A stretch of DNA of 64,000 nucleotides from Aurantimonas sp. Leaf443 (GCF_001425575.1 NZ_LMRD01000006.1:64513-128512), one strand, 5' to 3'. Shown: positions 1-9,323, counted from the first letter of the stretch. Program-made: numbers and translations. The notes: generated by a model from the sequence alone, not told the origin.

Positions 1-119
1 ACGGGGATGTTTGGCCGCGGGCCGAGGCCCCGTTTCAGCGCCTCGATCGACAGGGCGTGGCTGCGCTCGGGGTCGATCCGGAACAGGAGCGGCCGGGCGG
101 CGCGGTAGAGACGGCTCAA
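1..119 (-). CDS. pyrD: Dihydroorotate dehydrogenase (quinone), N-terminal fragment
   Basis: Only the first 39 codons lie in the window; the rest runs off the left edge. The translation begins MSRLYRAARPLLFRIDPE and continues HALSIEALK, which matches the amphipathic N-terminal helix of class 2 (membrane-associated, quinone-dependent) dihydroorotate dehydrogenase, the fourth step of pyrimidine synthesis. The start is a TTG at 117-119 that overlaps the stop codon of the upstream DUF952 gene (TTGA), so translation is probably coupled. Identification rests on this short segment, but the DUF952-pyrD order is, as I recall, common in rhizobial genomes. Confidence 0.75.
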   Translation of the reverse strand, partial: MSRLYRAARPLLFRIDPERSHALSIEALKRGLGPRPNIP

Positions 120-460
120 CGGATGCTGCCGGGGAACTGGTGGTGGCCGTCGGCGCCCAGACCGAGTTCCTCCACCCAGAGGACGGCGTCCATGGGCAGC
201 GGACCGTAGAGATGAGGGAAGAGCGCCCCGCCGCGCGACGGCTCGTGCTTCAGCGCCGCGCCCAGGCGTTCGGGATCCACCGCCACGAGAAGAAGGCCGT
301 CCTGGCCGGCGAAATGGCGGGCGGCCGTGTCGCGCACCTGCGCGCCGTTGGAGAAATGGATGAAGCCGTCGCTCTCGTCGACGGGGGCGCCGTCGAAGCG
401 CCCCTTGTCGCGGGCGGCGATCCAGAGATCCTTGGGGACGATCTTGTAGATGGGGTCCAT
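116..460 (-). CDS. DUF952 family protein
   Basis: A 114-residue protein of the DUF952 family: it starts MDPIYKIVPKDLWIAA, has the typical DGFIHFSNGAQV segment near residues 31-42, and a central FAGQDGLLLVAVDPERLG strand. Length is normal for the family. Its biochemical role is not established; the fold is related to small ADP-ribosyl-type or ligand-binding domains only by distant similarity. It overlaps the start of pyrD by 4 bases, so the two form one transcription unit. No signal peptide or membrane segment is visible, so it should be cytoplasmic. Confidence 0.85.
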   Translation of the reverse strand: MDPIYKIVPKDLWIAARDKGRFDGAPVDESDGFIHFSNGAQVRDTAARHFAGQDGLLLVAVDPERLGAALKHEPSRGGALFPHLYGPLPMDAVLWVEELGLGADGHHQFPGSIR

Positions 461-571
461 GGGGCGTTGTCCCGCTGGCTGGGGGGCTGGGGCCGCGGCG
501 GGCGGCCGAGAGGAGGAAGATGATATGGCCGCGCGCCGTGTTGGGAAGGCTCGCGGGGGCCGCCGACGGCG

Positions 572-1543
572 TCAGTCCAGCGCTTCGTCGAGAAAGGCGT
601 GCATGCGCGCCAGCGAAGCGCTCGCGGCCGCGCTCGGGAAGGCCTGGAAGACATGGGCCCCGCCATTGGTGAGCGAGAGCGCCGCGCCGTTGCCGGCCGC
701 CGCCCAGCGCTGCGCCATGAACAGCGTGTCGTCGATGAGGAGATCGCCCGTGCCGCAGGTGAAGAGGGCGGGCGCGAGGCCTGCGAGATCGGCATGGAGC
801 GGGGAGACGGCCGGGTCGCTCGGCGAGACGCCCGCCGGCACGAAGCGGCGCACGAACTCGCCGATATCGGACGTGTTGAGCACCAGACGGTCCTCGCCGA
901 AGCGGCGCACGCTCGGCGTCAGCGCGAGATCGAAGCAGCCGGCCACGAGGTTCGCCGCGCCGAACGGCGTCAGGGCGTGGACGTCGCGAAGGGCGATGAG
1001 CGTCAGGACGGAGAGATGGGCGCCGGCCGATTCGCCGCCGATGGCGAGGCTCCGCGTCGGCAGGTCCGCGAGCGTGCCGCCGACGAGGGCGAGCGCCACG
1101 TCGAGGCAGTCGTTCGGGCCGGCGGGGAAGGGGTGCTCGGGCGACAGGCGATAGTCGACGGAGGCGACCGACAGGCCGGTCGCCTCGCTCAGGGCCCGCA
1201 GCCGCACGTCGTTCTCCACGGCGGCGCCGAAGACCCAGCCGCCGCCGTGGATATGGAGATAGGTGCCGCGCCTCGCCCCGTTCGACGGACGCATCACGCG
1301 CACGGGGATGGCGTTGCCATCGCGCCCGCGCACTTCCACGACCTCGGCCGCCGGATCGGGCCGGGCGGCGGGGAAGACGCCGCGCCCCTGGCGCCGCGCC
1401 TCGCGCACGACGGCTTCCGGCATCGACCAGGGGCTCGGCGCGGCCTTCTGGAAGGCGGCGATCTCGGCGTTCTGGGTGGCGATCTCGGGGTCGATCGCGG
1501 CCGGGTCGAAGAGGGCGGGATCGAGGATGAGGGGATCGGCGCG
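572..1543 (-). CDS. Alpha/beta hydrolase, hormone-sensitive-lipase (HSL) family
   Basis: A 323-residue alpha/beta hydrolase. It carries the oxyanion-hole motif HGGGWVFGA, the nucleophile elbow GGESAGAH (catalytic Ser), an acidic residue in CGTGDLLIDDT, and the C-terminal histidine in GGAHVFQAFP, which together define the bacterial HSL (family IV) esterases. These hydrolyse short- to medium-chain acyl esters; the physiological substrate cannot be read from sequence. There is no signal peptide. I chose the ATG at 1543 (MRADPLILD); an in-frame ATG at 1585 would add 14 residues that do not resemble the family. It is transcribed divergently from yjbQ. Confidence 0.88.
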   Translation of the reverse strand, partial: RADPLILDPALFDPAAIDPEIATQNAEIAAFQKAAPSPWSMPEAVVREARRQGRGVFPAARPDPAAEVVEVRGRDGNAIPVRVMRPSNGARRGTYLHIHGGGWVFGAAVENDVRLRALSEATGLSVASVDYRLSPEHPFPAGPNDCLDVALALVGGTLADLPTRSLAIGGESAGAHLSVLTLIALRDVHALTPFGAANLVAGCFDLALTPSVRRFGEDRLVLNTSDIGEFVRRFVPAGVSPSDPAVSPLHADLAGLAPALFTCGTGDLLIDDTLFMAQRWAAAGNGAALSLTNGGAHVFQAFPSAAASASLARMHAFLDEALD

Positions 1544-1623
1544 CATCGAAGGTCCGCTTCTGTTGCTCGTCGCGTCTGCTATCACGGAACGCGGGCTGCG
1601 GTCATCGGGCGGGGAGACGGGTG

Positions 1624-2052
1624 ATGGAACAATGGATGGACACGTTCGGCGTCGAGACGCCCGGCCGCGCGCTGGTCGAGGTGACGCAGCAGATCGCCCG
1701 GCGCCTGACCGGCGCTCGGGTCGGCGACGGACTCCTGACCGTCTTCATCCGCCACACCTCGGCCTCGCTCCTCATCCAGGAGAATGCCGACCCGGACGTG
1801 CGCCTCGATCTTCTCGACGCGCTCGACCGTCTGGCGCCCGAGGACGCGCCTTACGTCCATGCCGAGGAGGGGCCGGACGACATGCCCGCGCATGTGAAGA
1901 CGGCGCTGACCGGCGTCAGCCTCGCCATTCCCGTCCTCGGCGGCCGCATGGCGCTCGGGACGTGGCAGGGGATCTACGTGGCCGAGCATCGCGCGCGCGG
2001 GCACCGGCGCGATCTCGTCCTGCATTTCGCCGGCACGATGCGGGGCGCTTGA
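1624..2052 (+). CDS. yjbQ: YjbQ family (UPF0047) protein
   Basis: A 142-residue UPF0047/YjbQ protein, a compact trimeric fold. The signature HTSASLLIQENADP and the downstream HAEEGPDDMPAHVK and GTWQGIYVAEH segments are all present, including the conserved metal-site histidines. The family is annotated as a secondary thiamine-phosphate synthase from complementation work in other bacteria, but its main role is uncertain. A GGGGAG ribosome site at 1611-1616 sits 7 bases before the ATG at 1624; the adjacent GTG at 1621 is a less well spaced alternative. Cytoplasmic, and apparently a single-gene unit. Confidence 0.9.
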   Translation: MEQWMDTFGVETPGRALVEVTQQIARRLTGARVGDGLLTVFIRHTSASLLIQENADPDVRLDLLDALDRLAPEDAPYVHAEEGPDDMPAHVKTALTGVSLAIPVLGGRMALGTWQGIYVAEHRARGHRRDLVLHFAGTMRGA

Positions 2053-2164
2053 TCGGCGCGCCGTTCCGGCGTCTCTACGCCTTCTGGCGCGCGAACCGGG
2101 CGCGCCGCCCACGGGCCCGCGCGGGGCCCCGCGCCAAGCCCGAGCGAACCGGAGGGTCCGTCCC

Positions 2165-2821
2165 ATGAGTCCCGTCTTCGTCGTCGCCGACGACCATCCG
2201 CTGTTTCGCGGCGCGCTGACGGAAATCCTGCGCTCGCTGCCCGAGCCGCCGACCGTGGTGGAGGCGGAGGATTTCGATTCGGCCGCCGCCGCCCTCGTCG
2301 CCCACCCGGAGGCGGACCTCATGCTGCTGGATCTCGCCATGCCCGGCACGAGCGGCCTGTCGGGCCTGGCGCTCCTGCGCGCCGAGCATCCGGGCGTGCC
2401 GATCGCCATCGTCTCGGGCACGGAAGACCCCGCCGTCGTCACCCGCGCGCTGGAGCTCGGCGCCTCCGGCTTCATCGCCAAGTCCTCGAGCCTCGACGAG
2501 ATCCGCGCGGCGATCGCGGCCCTCATGCGCGGCGAGGTCTATCTTCCCAAGGGCGTGACGCCCGGCGTCGAGCGCGATCCGGAGGTCGGGGCGCTCATCG
2601 AGCGGCTGAAGACGCTGACGCCGCAGCAGACGCGCGTCCTGACGATGCTGGGGCGCGGGCTCCTCAACAAGCAGATCGCCTACGAGCTCGGCATCTCCGA
2701 GGCGACGATCAAGGCGCATGTGTCGGCCGTCCTGCAGAAGCTCGATGTCGACAGCCGCACGCAGGCCGTCATCAGCCTCTCCAAGCTCGGGCTCGATCTC
2801 GACGCGGCGCGCGCCGTCTGA
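2165..2821 (+). CDS. LuxR-type response regulator, CrbR/ErdR-like
   Basis: A 218-residue two-component regulator: receiver domain at residues 1-120 with acidic pocket D9/D10, phospho-acceptor D56 in LMLLDLAMP and the conserved lysine in FIAKSSS, followed by a LuxR/NarL helix-turn-helix (about 148-212; LTPQQTRVLTMLGRG and NKQIAYELGISEATIKAHV). It ends one base before the convergent stop of the SSF hybrid kinase. That neighbour, with this domain layout, is the arrangement known for CrbS/CrbR (MxtR/ErdR), which controls acetyl-CoA synthetase and acetate use in gammaproteobacteria. The pairing is inferred from position and domain type; no acs gene lies in the window. Confidence 0.9.
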   Translation: MSPVFVVADDHPLFRGALTEILRSLPEPPTVVEAEDFDSAAAALVAHPEADLMLLDLAMPGTSGLSGLALLRAEHPGVPIAIVSGTEDPAVVTRALELGASGFIAKSSSLDEIRAAIAALMRGEVYLPKGVTPGVERDPEVGALIERLKTLTPQQTRVLTMLGRGLLNKQIAYELGISEATIKAHVSAVLQKLDVDSRTQAVISLSKLGLDLDAARAV

Positions 2822-2822
2822 C

Positions 2823-5800
2823 CTATTCCGCCGCTGCGGCGGCGCGGCGCGCGCGACGCCGCCCGGCCACGACGGCCCGCAGCGAGGCGGGCTTCACGGG
2901 TTTCGTCAGAAGATCGATGCCGGAAAGCGCCGCCTCCTGGCGCAGCGCCTTCGAGCGGTCGGCGGTGACGAGGACGGCGGGGAGCGCCGCGTCCATCGCC
3001 GCGCGCAGGCGCTCGATCGCGGCAAGGCCCGTCTCGCCGTCGAGATGGTAGTCCACGAGCGCGATGTCCGGCGCCCGGCCTGCGCCCCAGCCCTCCAGCG
3101 CCTCGCGCGATCCGGGAAAGGCGCGGGCGACGCAGCCCCAGCCGCCGAGAAGGACGGCCATGCCGTCGCGGATCGTGGCGTCGTTGTCGATGACGAGGAC
3201 GGTGATGCCCGAGAGGTCGAGCCCCGCGCCGAGCGGAGCGGCGGGGACGGGGGCCGGCATCGAGGATTCGAGGGCGAGCGGCAGGCGCACCTCGAAACGC
3301 GTGCCCTTGCCGTGGCGCGAGACGGCGCTGACCTCGTGGTCGAGGACGCGCGCGATGCGCTCGACGATGGAGAGGCCGAGGCCGAGGCCGCTCGCCGTGC
3401 GCGTGCCCTCGTCGAGCCGGATGAACTCCTCGTAGATCGAACTCAGCTTGTCGGCGGGAATGCCGATGCCGCTGTCGGCGACGACGAGTGCGACATGGCC
3501 CGCCCCGCGCCGCCGCACGCCGACGACGACCTTGCCCGTTCGCGTGTACTTCACCGCGTTGGAGACGAGGTTCTGGATGACGCGGCGCAGGAGGTTGCGG
3601 TCCGAGCGCACGACGCGACGCGTCGGCACGAAGGTCAGCGTCAGCCCCTTCTCGGCGGCGAGCGGGGCAAGGTCGGTGCGCACCTGCTCCAGGAGCGGGC
3701 CGAGCGCGAAACTCTCCACCACCGGCTCCATGCCGCCAGTGTCGAGGCGCGAGATGTCGAGGACGGCGCCCAGGATCGTCTCCACCGAATCGAGCGAGGA
3801 GCCGATATTGCCGGCGAGATCGGCGGCCGAGCCGTCCGGCACGCGCTCCTGCAGGGCGCTGGCATAGAGGCGGGCGGCATTCAGCGGCTGCAGGATGTCG
3901 TGCCCGGCGCCCGCCAGGAAGCGCGTCTTGGAGAGGTTGGCCTTGTCGGCGGCCCTGCGTGCCTTCTTCAGCGCCTCGTTGACCCGGAGAATCTCGGCGG
4001 TGCGCTCGCGCACGCGGCTCTCCAGCGTCTCGTTGAGGCGCGTCAGGGCGGCGGCGGCGGCGACGCGCTCGGTCATGTCGGAGACGGTCGCCACCAGTCC
4101 GCCCTCGGGCATGGGGTTGGTGCGCAGCTCGATCGTGCGGCTGGAGGCCTGCAGCGCCACCTGGCGCACGGCGGGCGGGCGGGCCAGGATCTCGAAGGCC
4201 GAAAGCCCCTGCTCGGCGTCGATCTCGCCTGCGGCGGCAAGTTCCTCGAAGACGGCGGTGAGCGGCGTTCCCACCTGACCGAAGCGCGGCGACAGGCCGA
4301 GAAGGTCGCGGAACTGCCGGTTCCAGAAGGTCAGCCGGAAGTCGGCGTCGAAGACGGCGAGGCCCTGGCCGACCTGCTCGAGCGCGATGTGCAGGATGTC
4401 GCGATTGTACTGCAGCGCCTCGGAGGCGTCGTCGAGGAGGCGCAGCGCCGAGCGCGGGGAGCGCGCGTGGCGCTGGAAGAGAAGCGAGAGGACGAGGCGC
4501 GAGGAGGCCGAGCCGATGGCCGAGCCGAGGAGCTGCTCGCAGAAGCGGATCGTGCCGCCGTCGGCCTGGGCGCCCTCGTCGAGGCTGCGGCCCTCGCTCA
4601 GAGCGAAATCGGCGAAGGCCCGCTCTGTGCGTTCGGCGCCGAGATAGCGGGCGATGGTCGCCTTCAGGTCGCCGATGCTGACATTGCCGCGCATGCGGCG
4701 CGGCACCATGGCCTCGCTCGTCTCCTGCGCGGTGAAGATCGCCGCCTGGATGCGCTCGACCGGGCGCGGCGGGCGGGTCAGCGAGCCGGCGAAGACGAGG
4801 AAGGCGTTGATCGAGAGGCTGACGATCGAGCCGTAGAGGAGCGGATCGAGCGTCACGCCGAGGAGGACGCGCTCGGGCGTGCCGCCGGGCGAGAGCGCGG
4901 GCAGGAGGAGGAGCCCCGCCCAGGAGGCGATGCCCGCCACGAGGCCGAGCTTGGCGCCGCGCGCGTTCGCCCGCTTCCAGCTGAGGCCGATGAGGAAGGC
5001 CGGGGCGAACTGCGCGATGGCCGCGAAGGAGAGGAGCCCGATCGAGGCGAGGCCGACGCCGCCGCTCGCCATCCGGTGGTAGAGATAGCCGAGGAGGACG
5101 ACGACGAGGATGGCCGAGCGGCGGATGTTGAGGATCGTGCGCGTCTCGTCGCGCACCCCGCCCGCCCGCGCGCCGCGCCGCTTGAGGATCAGCGGCAGGA
5201 CGAGGTCGTTGGAGATCATGATGGAGAGCGCGACGCTCGCCACGATCACCATGGCGGTGGCCGCCGAGAGGCCGCCGATGAAGGCGGCGAGCGTCAGGAA
5301 GTCCTGGCCCTGCGAGAGCGGCAGGCGGATGACGTAGACGTCGGGATCGACGCCCTCGCCGAGGCCTGCGAGTCCGGCCATCGCCAGCGGCAGCACGAAG
5401 AGGTTGATCGCCACGAGATAGAGCGGGAACAGCCAGCGGGCGCGCCGCACCTCGTTGCGGTCGCGGTTCTCCACCACGGTCACGTGGAACTGGCGCGGCA
5501 GCATCAGGATGGCGAAGGCGCTGAGGAAGAAGGCGGCGACGAAGTTGCCGTCGAAGCCGAAGGCGGGCACCTCGGCGACATGGGCGAGGATGGCGAGCGA
5601 GAGTTCCGCCGGATCGGACAGGGCGAAGGTGGCCCAGGCGCCGACCGCCACGAAGGCCGCGAGCTTCACGACCGATTCGGTCGCCACCGCCAGCATCAGC
5701 CCGTCCTGGTGCTCCGTGGCGTCGGCGTGGCGCGTGCCGAAGAGGACGGCGAAGAGACCGAGAAGCAGCGTGACGAAGAGCGAGAGGTCGCCGACGAAGG

Positions 5801-6272
5801 GCGCCTGCGCCAGCGCCTCGGGCTCGTAGTGGGCGGCGAGCGTGGAGATGGAGGTCGAGATCGCCTTCAGCTGCAGCGCGATGTAGGGCACCGTCGCCGC
5901 GATCGCGATGAGCGTGGCGATGGCCGCGACCGCCGTGCTCTTGCCGTAGCGCGAGCCGAGGAAGTCGGCGATCGAGGTGATGCGCTCGGCCTTGGCGAGG
6001 CGGATGACGCGCTCCACGAGGCCGGGCGCGAAGACGAAGACGCAGATCGGCCCGAGATAGATGGCGAGGAAGGTGAGCCCGTCGCGCGCGGCGACGCCCA
6101 CCGAGCCGAAGAAGGTCCAGGACGTGCAGTAGACGGCAAGGCTCAGGGCGTAGACGCCCGGCCGCCCGGCCTGCGAGCCGCGCCGCGCCGCCCGCCGGTC
6201 GCCCGACCAGGCGACGCCGAACAGGGCGAGCAGATAGATGATCGCGCTGAGGGCGATGATCGCGCTGTTCAC
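2823..6272 (-). CDS. SSF-transporter/PAS/hybrid histidine kinase, CrbS-like
   Basis: A 1149-residue sensor. Residues 1 to about 490 form a sodium:solute symporter (SSF) module of roughly 13 membrane helices, starting NSAIIALSAIIYLL, with the TSWTFFGSVG segment typical of this class. A PAS domain follows (about 610-720), a short coiled coil (ESRVRERTAEIL), the histidine-kinase dimer domain with phospho-acceptor H791 in GAGHDILQPLNAARL, the ATPase (DSGIGIPADKL and GLGLGLSIVERIAR) and a C-terminal receiver with D1074. I chose the GTG at 6272, preceded by GGGAGA and the first residue of the membrane module; an ATG at 6371 would add 33 uncharacteristic residues. The likely partner is the convergent LuxR regulator. 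CrbS relatives couple acetate or short-chain acid metabolism to transcription; the ligand here is unknown. Confidence 0.9.
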   Translation of the reverse strand: MNSAIIALSAIIYLLALFGVAWSGDRRAARRGSQAGRPGVYALSLAVYCTSWTFFGSVGVAARDGLTFLAIYLGPICVFVFAPGLVERVIRLAKAERITSIADFLGSRYGKSTAVAAIATLIAIAATVPYIALQLKAISTSISTLAAHYEPEALAQAPFVGDLSLFVTLLLGLFAVLFGTRHADATEHQDGLMLAVATESVVKLAAFVAVGAWATFALSDPAELSLAILAHVAEVPAFGFDGNFVAAFFLSAFAILMLPRQFHVTVVENRDRNEVRRARWLFPLYLVAINLFVLPLAMAGLAGLGEGVDPDVYVIRLPLSQGQDFLTLAAFIGGLSAATAMVIVASVALSIMISNDLVLPLILKRRGARAGGVRDETRTILNIRRSAILVVVLLGYLYHRMASGGVGLASIGLLSFAAIAQFAPAFLIGLSWKRANARGAKLGLVAGIASWAGLLLLPALSPGGTPERVLLGVTLDPLLYGSIVSLSINAFLVFAGSLTRPPRPVERIQAAIFTAQETSEAMVPRRMRGNVSIGDLKATIARYLGAERTERAFADFALSEGRSLDEGAQADGGTIRFCEQLLGSAIGSASSRLVLSLLFQRHARSPRSALRLLDDASEALQYNRDILHIALEQVGQGLAVFDADFRLTFWNRQFRDLLGLSPRFGQVGTPLTAVFEELAAAGEIDAEQGLSAFEILARPPAVRQVALQASSRTIELRTNPMPEGGLVATVSDMTERVAAAAALTRLNETLESRVRERTAEILRVNEALKKARRAADKANLSKTRFLAGAGHDILQPLNAARLYASALQERVPDGSAADLAGNIGSSLDSVETILGAVLDISRLDTGGMEPVVESFALGPLLEQVRTDLAPLAAEKGLTLTFVPTRRVVRSDRNLLRRVIQNLVSNAVKYTRTGKVVVGVRRRGAGHVALVVADSGIGIPADKLSSIYEEFIRLDEGTRTASGLGLGLSIVERIARVLDHEVSAVSRHGKGTRFEVRLPLALESSMPAPVPAAPLGAGLDLSGITVLVIDNDATIRDGMAVLLGGWGCVARAFPGSREALEGWGAGRAPDIALVDYHLDGETGLAAIERLRAAMDAALPAVLVTADRSKALRQEAALSGIDLLTKPVKPASLRAVVAGRRRARRAAAAAE

Positions 6273-6444
6273 GAGGCAGATGTCTCCCGACCCCCTCCGG
6301 CCGAGACGGCGAAGGTGCCGGAAGGAACCATCGTCGCGCGCCCGAGTCCAGTTCGCCCGGTTTCTCTCCACCTGTGGCGGTTTTCGCCCGCGACGCTAAG
6401 TCTTGTTTCGCCGGACTTCGCGGCTCTTGTGGGGAGTTGAAGCA

Positions 6445-6882
6445 GTGTTGAAGGAATTTCGGGAATTCGCCCTCAAGGGCAACATGGTGGAACTGGCCAT
6501 CGGCATCATCATCGGCGCGGCCTTTTCCGGTCTCGTCAATTCGATCGTGCAGGACATGGTCATGCCGGTGGTCGGACTGCTGACCGGCGGCGTCGACTTC
6601 TCCAACAAGTTCTTCGCCCTCTCGTCCAACGTCACGGCGACGAGCCTGGCCGCCGCGCGCGAGCAGGGGGCGGTGATCGCCTACGGCAACTTCCTGACGC
6701 TGCTCATCAACTTCCTCATCGTCGCCTTCATCCTCTTCATGGTCGTCAAGGGCATGAACCGGATGAAGCGCAAGGAGGAGGCCAAGCCGGCCGCCGTGGC
6801 CGAGGTGCCGCGCGACGAGAAGCTCCTGGAGGAGATCCGCGACATCCTGGCCGGCGCGGCCGCGGCGACGCCGCGCGTCTGA
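6445..6882 (+). CDS. mscL: Large-conductance mechanosensitive channel MscL
   Basis: A 145-residue inner-membrane channel that opens on hypo-osmotic shock and releases solutes. The N-terminal helix [20 protein letters not shown], the pore helix [14 protein letters not shown] and the second helix [20 protein letters not shown] are all canonical, and a charged C-terminal helix ([10 protein letters not shown]) closes the pentamer. A GGGGAG site at 6431-6436 lies 8 bases before the GTG at 6445, giving the usual VLKEFREF start; an upstream in-frame ATG at 6403 would add 14 residues unrelated to MscL. It is divergent from the sensor kinase gene. Confidence 0.97.
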   Translation: MLKEFREFALKGNMVELAIGIIIGAAFSGLVNSIVQDMVMPVVGLLTGGVDFSNKFFALSSNVTATSLAAAREQGAVIAYGNFLTLLINFLIVAFILFMVVKGMNRMKRKEEAKPAAVAEVPRDEKLLEEIRDILAGAAAATPRV

Positions 6883-7050
6883 GGCACCCGCCGTCCCGCC
6901 CGCCTCTCCGCGTCGCCGCCGGGGACGAGACGGGGTCGCGGGCCGGTCGTCGCGCGGGGCGTGACGAAACCTGTTGACTGCGCAGGCCGATGGCGCGATG
7001 CCCCGCCCATCCGTCCCGCCCCTCGTCACGCTCGCCTTCAGGATTTCGCC

Positions 7051-8220
7051 ATGGACCTCTCCCGCCTTCGCCGCGAGGCAAGGGACGCGCCGGAAAGCGG
7101 CATCGTCGCGGTCATGAACTACGCGCGCGGCAAGGAGGGGCTGATCCCGCTCTGGGCCGGCGAGGGCGATCTCTCCACGCCCGACTTCATCACCCGCGCC
7201 GCCTCCGAGAGCCTCGCGCGCGGCGAGACCTTCTACACCTGGCAGCGCGGGCTGCCCGAGCTTCGCGACGCGCTCGCCGCCTATGCGAGCGCGCTCTACG
7301 GCACGACCTTGGCGCCCGAGCGCTTCGTCGTCACCGGATCGGGCATGCACGCGATCCAGCTGGCGCTCGCGGCGCTCGCGGGCGCGGGCGACGAGGTCGT
7401 CTATATCGGCCCGGCCTGGCCGAACTTCGCGGGCGCGGCCGGCGTCAACGGCTCCATCCCCGTCGAGGTCTCGCTCGATTTCGACGCCGCGCGCGGCTGG
7501 TCGCTCGACATCGACAAGCTGCGCGCCGCCATCGGCCCCAAGACGCGCGCGCTCTTCGTCAACACGCCGTCCAACCCGACCGGCTGGACGGCCGACGAGG
7601 CGACGCTGCGGGCGATCCTGGCTTTGTCGCGCGCGACGGGCCTGGCGATCATCGCCGACGAGATCTACAGCCGCTTCTACTACGAGGGGCAGCGCGCGCC
7701 CTCCTTCCACGATGTGATGGAGCCGGAGGAGGCGATCCTCTTCGTCAATTCCTTCTCCAAGAACTGGGCGATGACGGGCTGGCGCGTCGGCTGGATCGAG
7801 GCGCCGCAGGCCTATGGCGGGGTTCTGGAGAACCTCATCCAATATTCGAATTCGGGCGTCGCCGCCTTCATGCAGCGCGGCGCCATCGCGGCGCTCCAGG
7901 AGGGCGGGGCCTTCGTCGACGCGCAGGTCGAGCGCGCGCATCAGGCCCGCGACATCTTCGTCTCGCGCCTGCGGGCGACGAACCGCGTGGCGCTGACGCC
8001 GCCGGAAGGGGCCTTCTACGCCTTCTTCGCCGTCGACGGGCTGGAGGACACGCGCGCGGCCGCCTTCGCCATCGCCGACGAGGCGCGGGTGGGGCTGGCG
8101 CCCGGTACCGCCTTCGGTCCCACGGGGCCGCGCTTCCTGCGCGCCTGCTTCCATCGCCGCCTCGACGAGGTGGAAGCCTCGGCCGACCGGCTCGCCGCCT
8201 GGATCTCGCGCCTGCCGTGA
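7051..8220 (+). CDS. Pyridoxal-phosphate aminotransferase, class I/II
   Basis: A 389-residue fold-type I aminotransferase. The cofactor lysine lies in SFSKNWAMTGWRVGW, the substrate/PLP contacts in NTPSNPTGW and IADEIYSRFYYEGQ are intact, and the C-terminal arginine region (GPRFLRACF) is present. These features place it near the AspC/MalY-type enzymes, but donor and acceptor cannot be read from sequence. The ATG at 7051 follows an AGGA site; the frame is open back to 6961 without family-like sequence. Its stop overlaps the GTG start of the next gene (GTGA), so the transporter-like AbrB protein is translationally coupled. Confidence 0.9.
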   Translation: MDLSRLRREARDAPESGIVAVMNYARGKEGLIPLWAGEGDLSTPDFITRAASESLARGETFYTWQRGLPELRDALAAYASALYGTTLAPERFVVTGSGMHAIQLALAALAGAGDEVVYIGPAWPNFAGAAGVNGSIPVEVSLDFDAARGWSLDIDKLRAAIGPKTRALFVNTPSNPTGWTADEATLRAILALSRATGLAIIADEIYSRFYYEGQRAPSFHDVMEPEEAILFVNSFSKNWAMTGWRVGWIEAPQAYGGVLENLIQYSNSGVAAFMQRGAIAALQEGGAFVDAQVERAHQARDIFVSRLRATNRVALTPPEGAFYAFFAVDGLEDTRAAAFAIADEARVGLAPGTAFGPTGPRFLRACFHRRLDEVEASADRLAAWISRLP

Positions 8221-9323
8221 CGGGGTTCCTGCCGAAGAACGGCGGCGCCTTCGCCGCCACCCTGGCGCTCGGGGCGGCGGGCGGCGGGGCGGCGGCGGCG
8301 GCGGGCCTGCCCGTCGCCTGGCTCCTCGGCCCGGTCTTCGTCGTCTCGGCGGCGACGCTTGCCGGGCTCGACACGCGCATGCCCGACCGGCTGCGCGACC
8401 TCGTGTTCTTCATCCTCGGCCTGCAGGCGGGTTCGGGCGTGACGCCGGACGTCCTCGACCAGATCGCGCTCTGGCCGCTCTCCTTCGCCGTGCAGATGAT
8501 CGGCGTGCTCTTCGTGATCGCGGCGACCTACGGCTTCCTGCGCCTTCTCTCCTGGGACCGGCAGACGGCGCTCTTCTCGGCCATTCCCGGCGCGCTCTCC
8601 TTCGTCATCGCCGCCGCCTCGCAGACGCGGGCCGACATGACGCGCATCACCGTCCTTCAGAGCGTGCGGCTGCTCCTTCTCATCGGCGCCCTGGCGCCGG
8701 CGCTCGCATTCGTGGAAGGAGGCGAGGGGACGGTCACCGTGGCCCGCGGCCACGCGGGCACGCCCGGCCAGTACGCCATCCTCTTCGGCGTCTCGGCGCT
8801 CGCGGCCCTTCTCGGCCACCGTTCGCGGCTTCCCGGCGGCATGATGCTGGGCGCGCTCCTGTCGAGCGCGGCGCTGCACGTCACGGAGATCGCGCCGGTG
8901 CCGATCCCGCCCTTCCTCGCCGTGCCGAGCCTTGTCCTCCTGGGCATCACGATCGGGGCGCGCCTGCAAGGGCTCGACCGGCGGGGCGTCGTGGCGCTGA
9001 TCCCGGCCTCGCTCGGCTCCTTCGCCATCGGCCTGACGGTCGCGGGCCTCTCGGCCGCCGTCGCCGTCCTTCTCCTGTCGCTCGCGCCGGCCAAGGTCGC
9101 GCTCGCCTATGCGCCGGGCGCGCTCGAGGCGCTGACGGTTCTGGCCTTCCAGTTCGGCCAGGATCCCGCCTATGTCGCCGCCCACCATGTCGTGCGCTTC
9201 ATGGCGCTGGCGCTGACCATGCCCTTCCTCGCCCGCTCGCTCGGCGCGCCGCCGGTCGCCGACCAGCCTCCGGCACCGCCCGCGTCCGATTCAGGCATCG
9301 ACATCGGCGAAGACGGACGGTGA
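8217..9323 (+). CDS. AbrB family membrane protein
   Basis: A 368-residue inner-membrane protein of the AbrB/COG3180 family (Pfam AbrB, once mislabelled ammonia monooxygenase). It is two repeated halves of hydrophobic helices, with the repeat hallmarks LPVAWLLGPVFV and LPGGMMLGALLSSAAL, the IPGALSFVIAAASQTRADM segment, and YAPGALEALTVLAFQFGQDP in the second half. The family is described as a membrane regulator or transporter in E. coli; transport activity is plausible but unproven. It starts with a GTG that overlaps the aminotransferase stop. The last 33 bases overlap the end of the convergent cupin gene. Confidence 0.85.
   Translation: MTGFLPKNGGAFAATLALGAAGGGAAAAAGLPVAWLLGPVFVVSAATLAGLDTRMPDRLRDLVFFILGLQAGSGVTPDVLDQIALWPLSFAVQMIGVLFVIAATYGFLRLLSWDRQTALFSAIPGALSFVIAAASQTRADMTRITVLQSVRLLLLIGALAPALAFVEGGEGTVTVARGHAGTPGQYAILFGVSALAALLGHRSRLPGGMMLGALLSSAALHVTEIAPVPIPPFLAVPSLVLLGITIGARLQGLDRRGVVALIPASLGSFAIGLTVAGLSAAVAVLLLSLAPAKVALAYAPGALEALTVLAFQFGQDPAYVAAHHVVRFMALALTMPFLARSLGAPPVADQPPAPPASDSGIDIGEDGR

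Noticed and set aside
2680..8154. A 1824-codon open frame on the minus strand across the kinase, mscL and aminotransferase region
   Set aside because: It overlaps well-supported genes in other frames, is rich in Arg/Ala/Gly/Pro runs and has no domain; at this GC content stop codons are rare in shadow frames.
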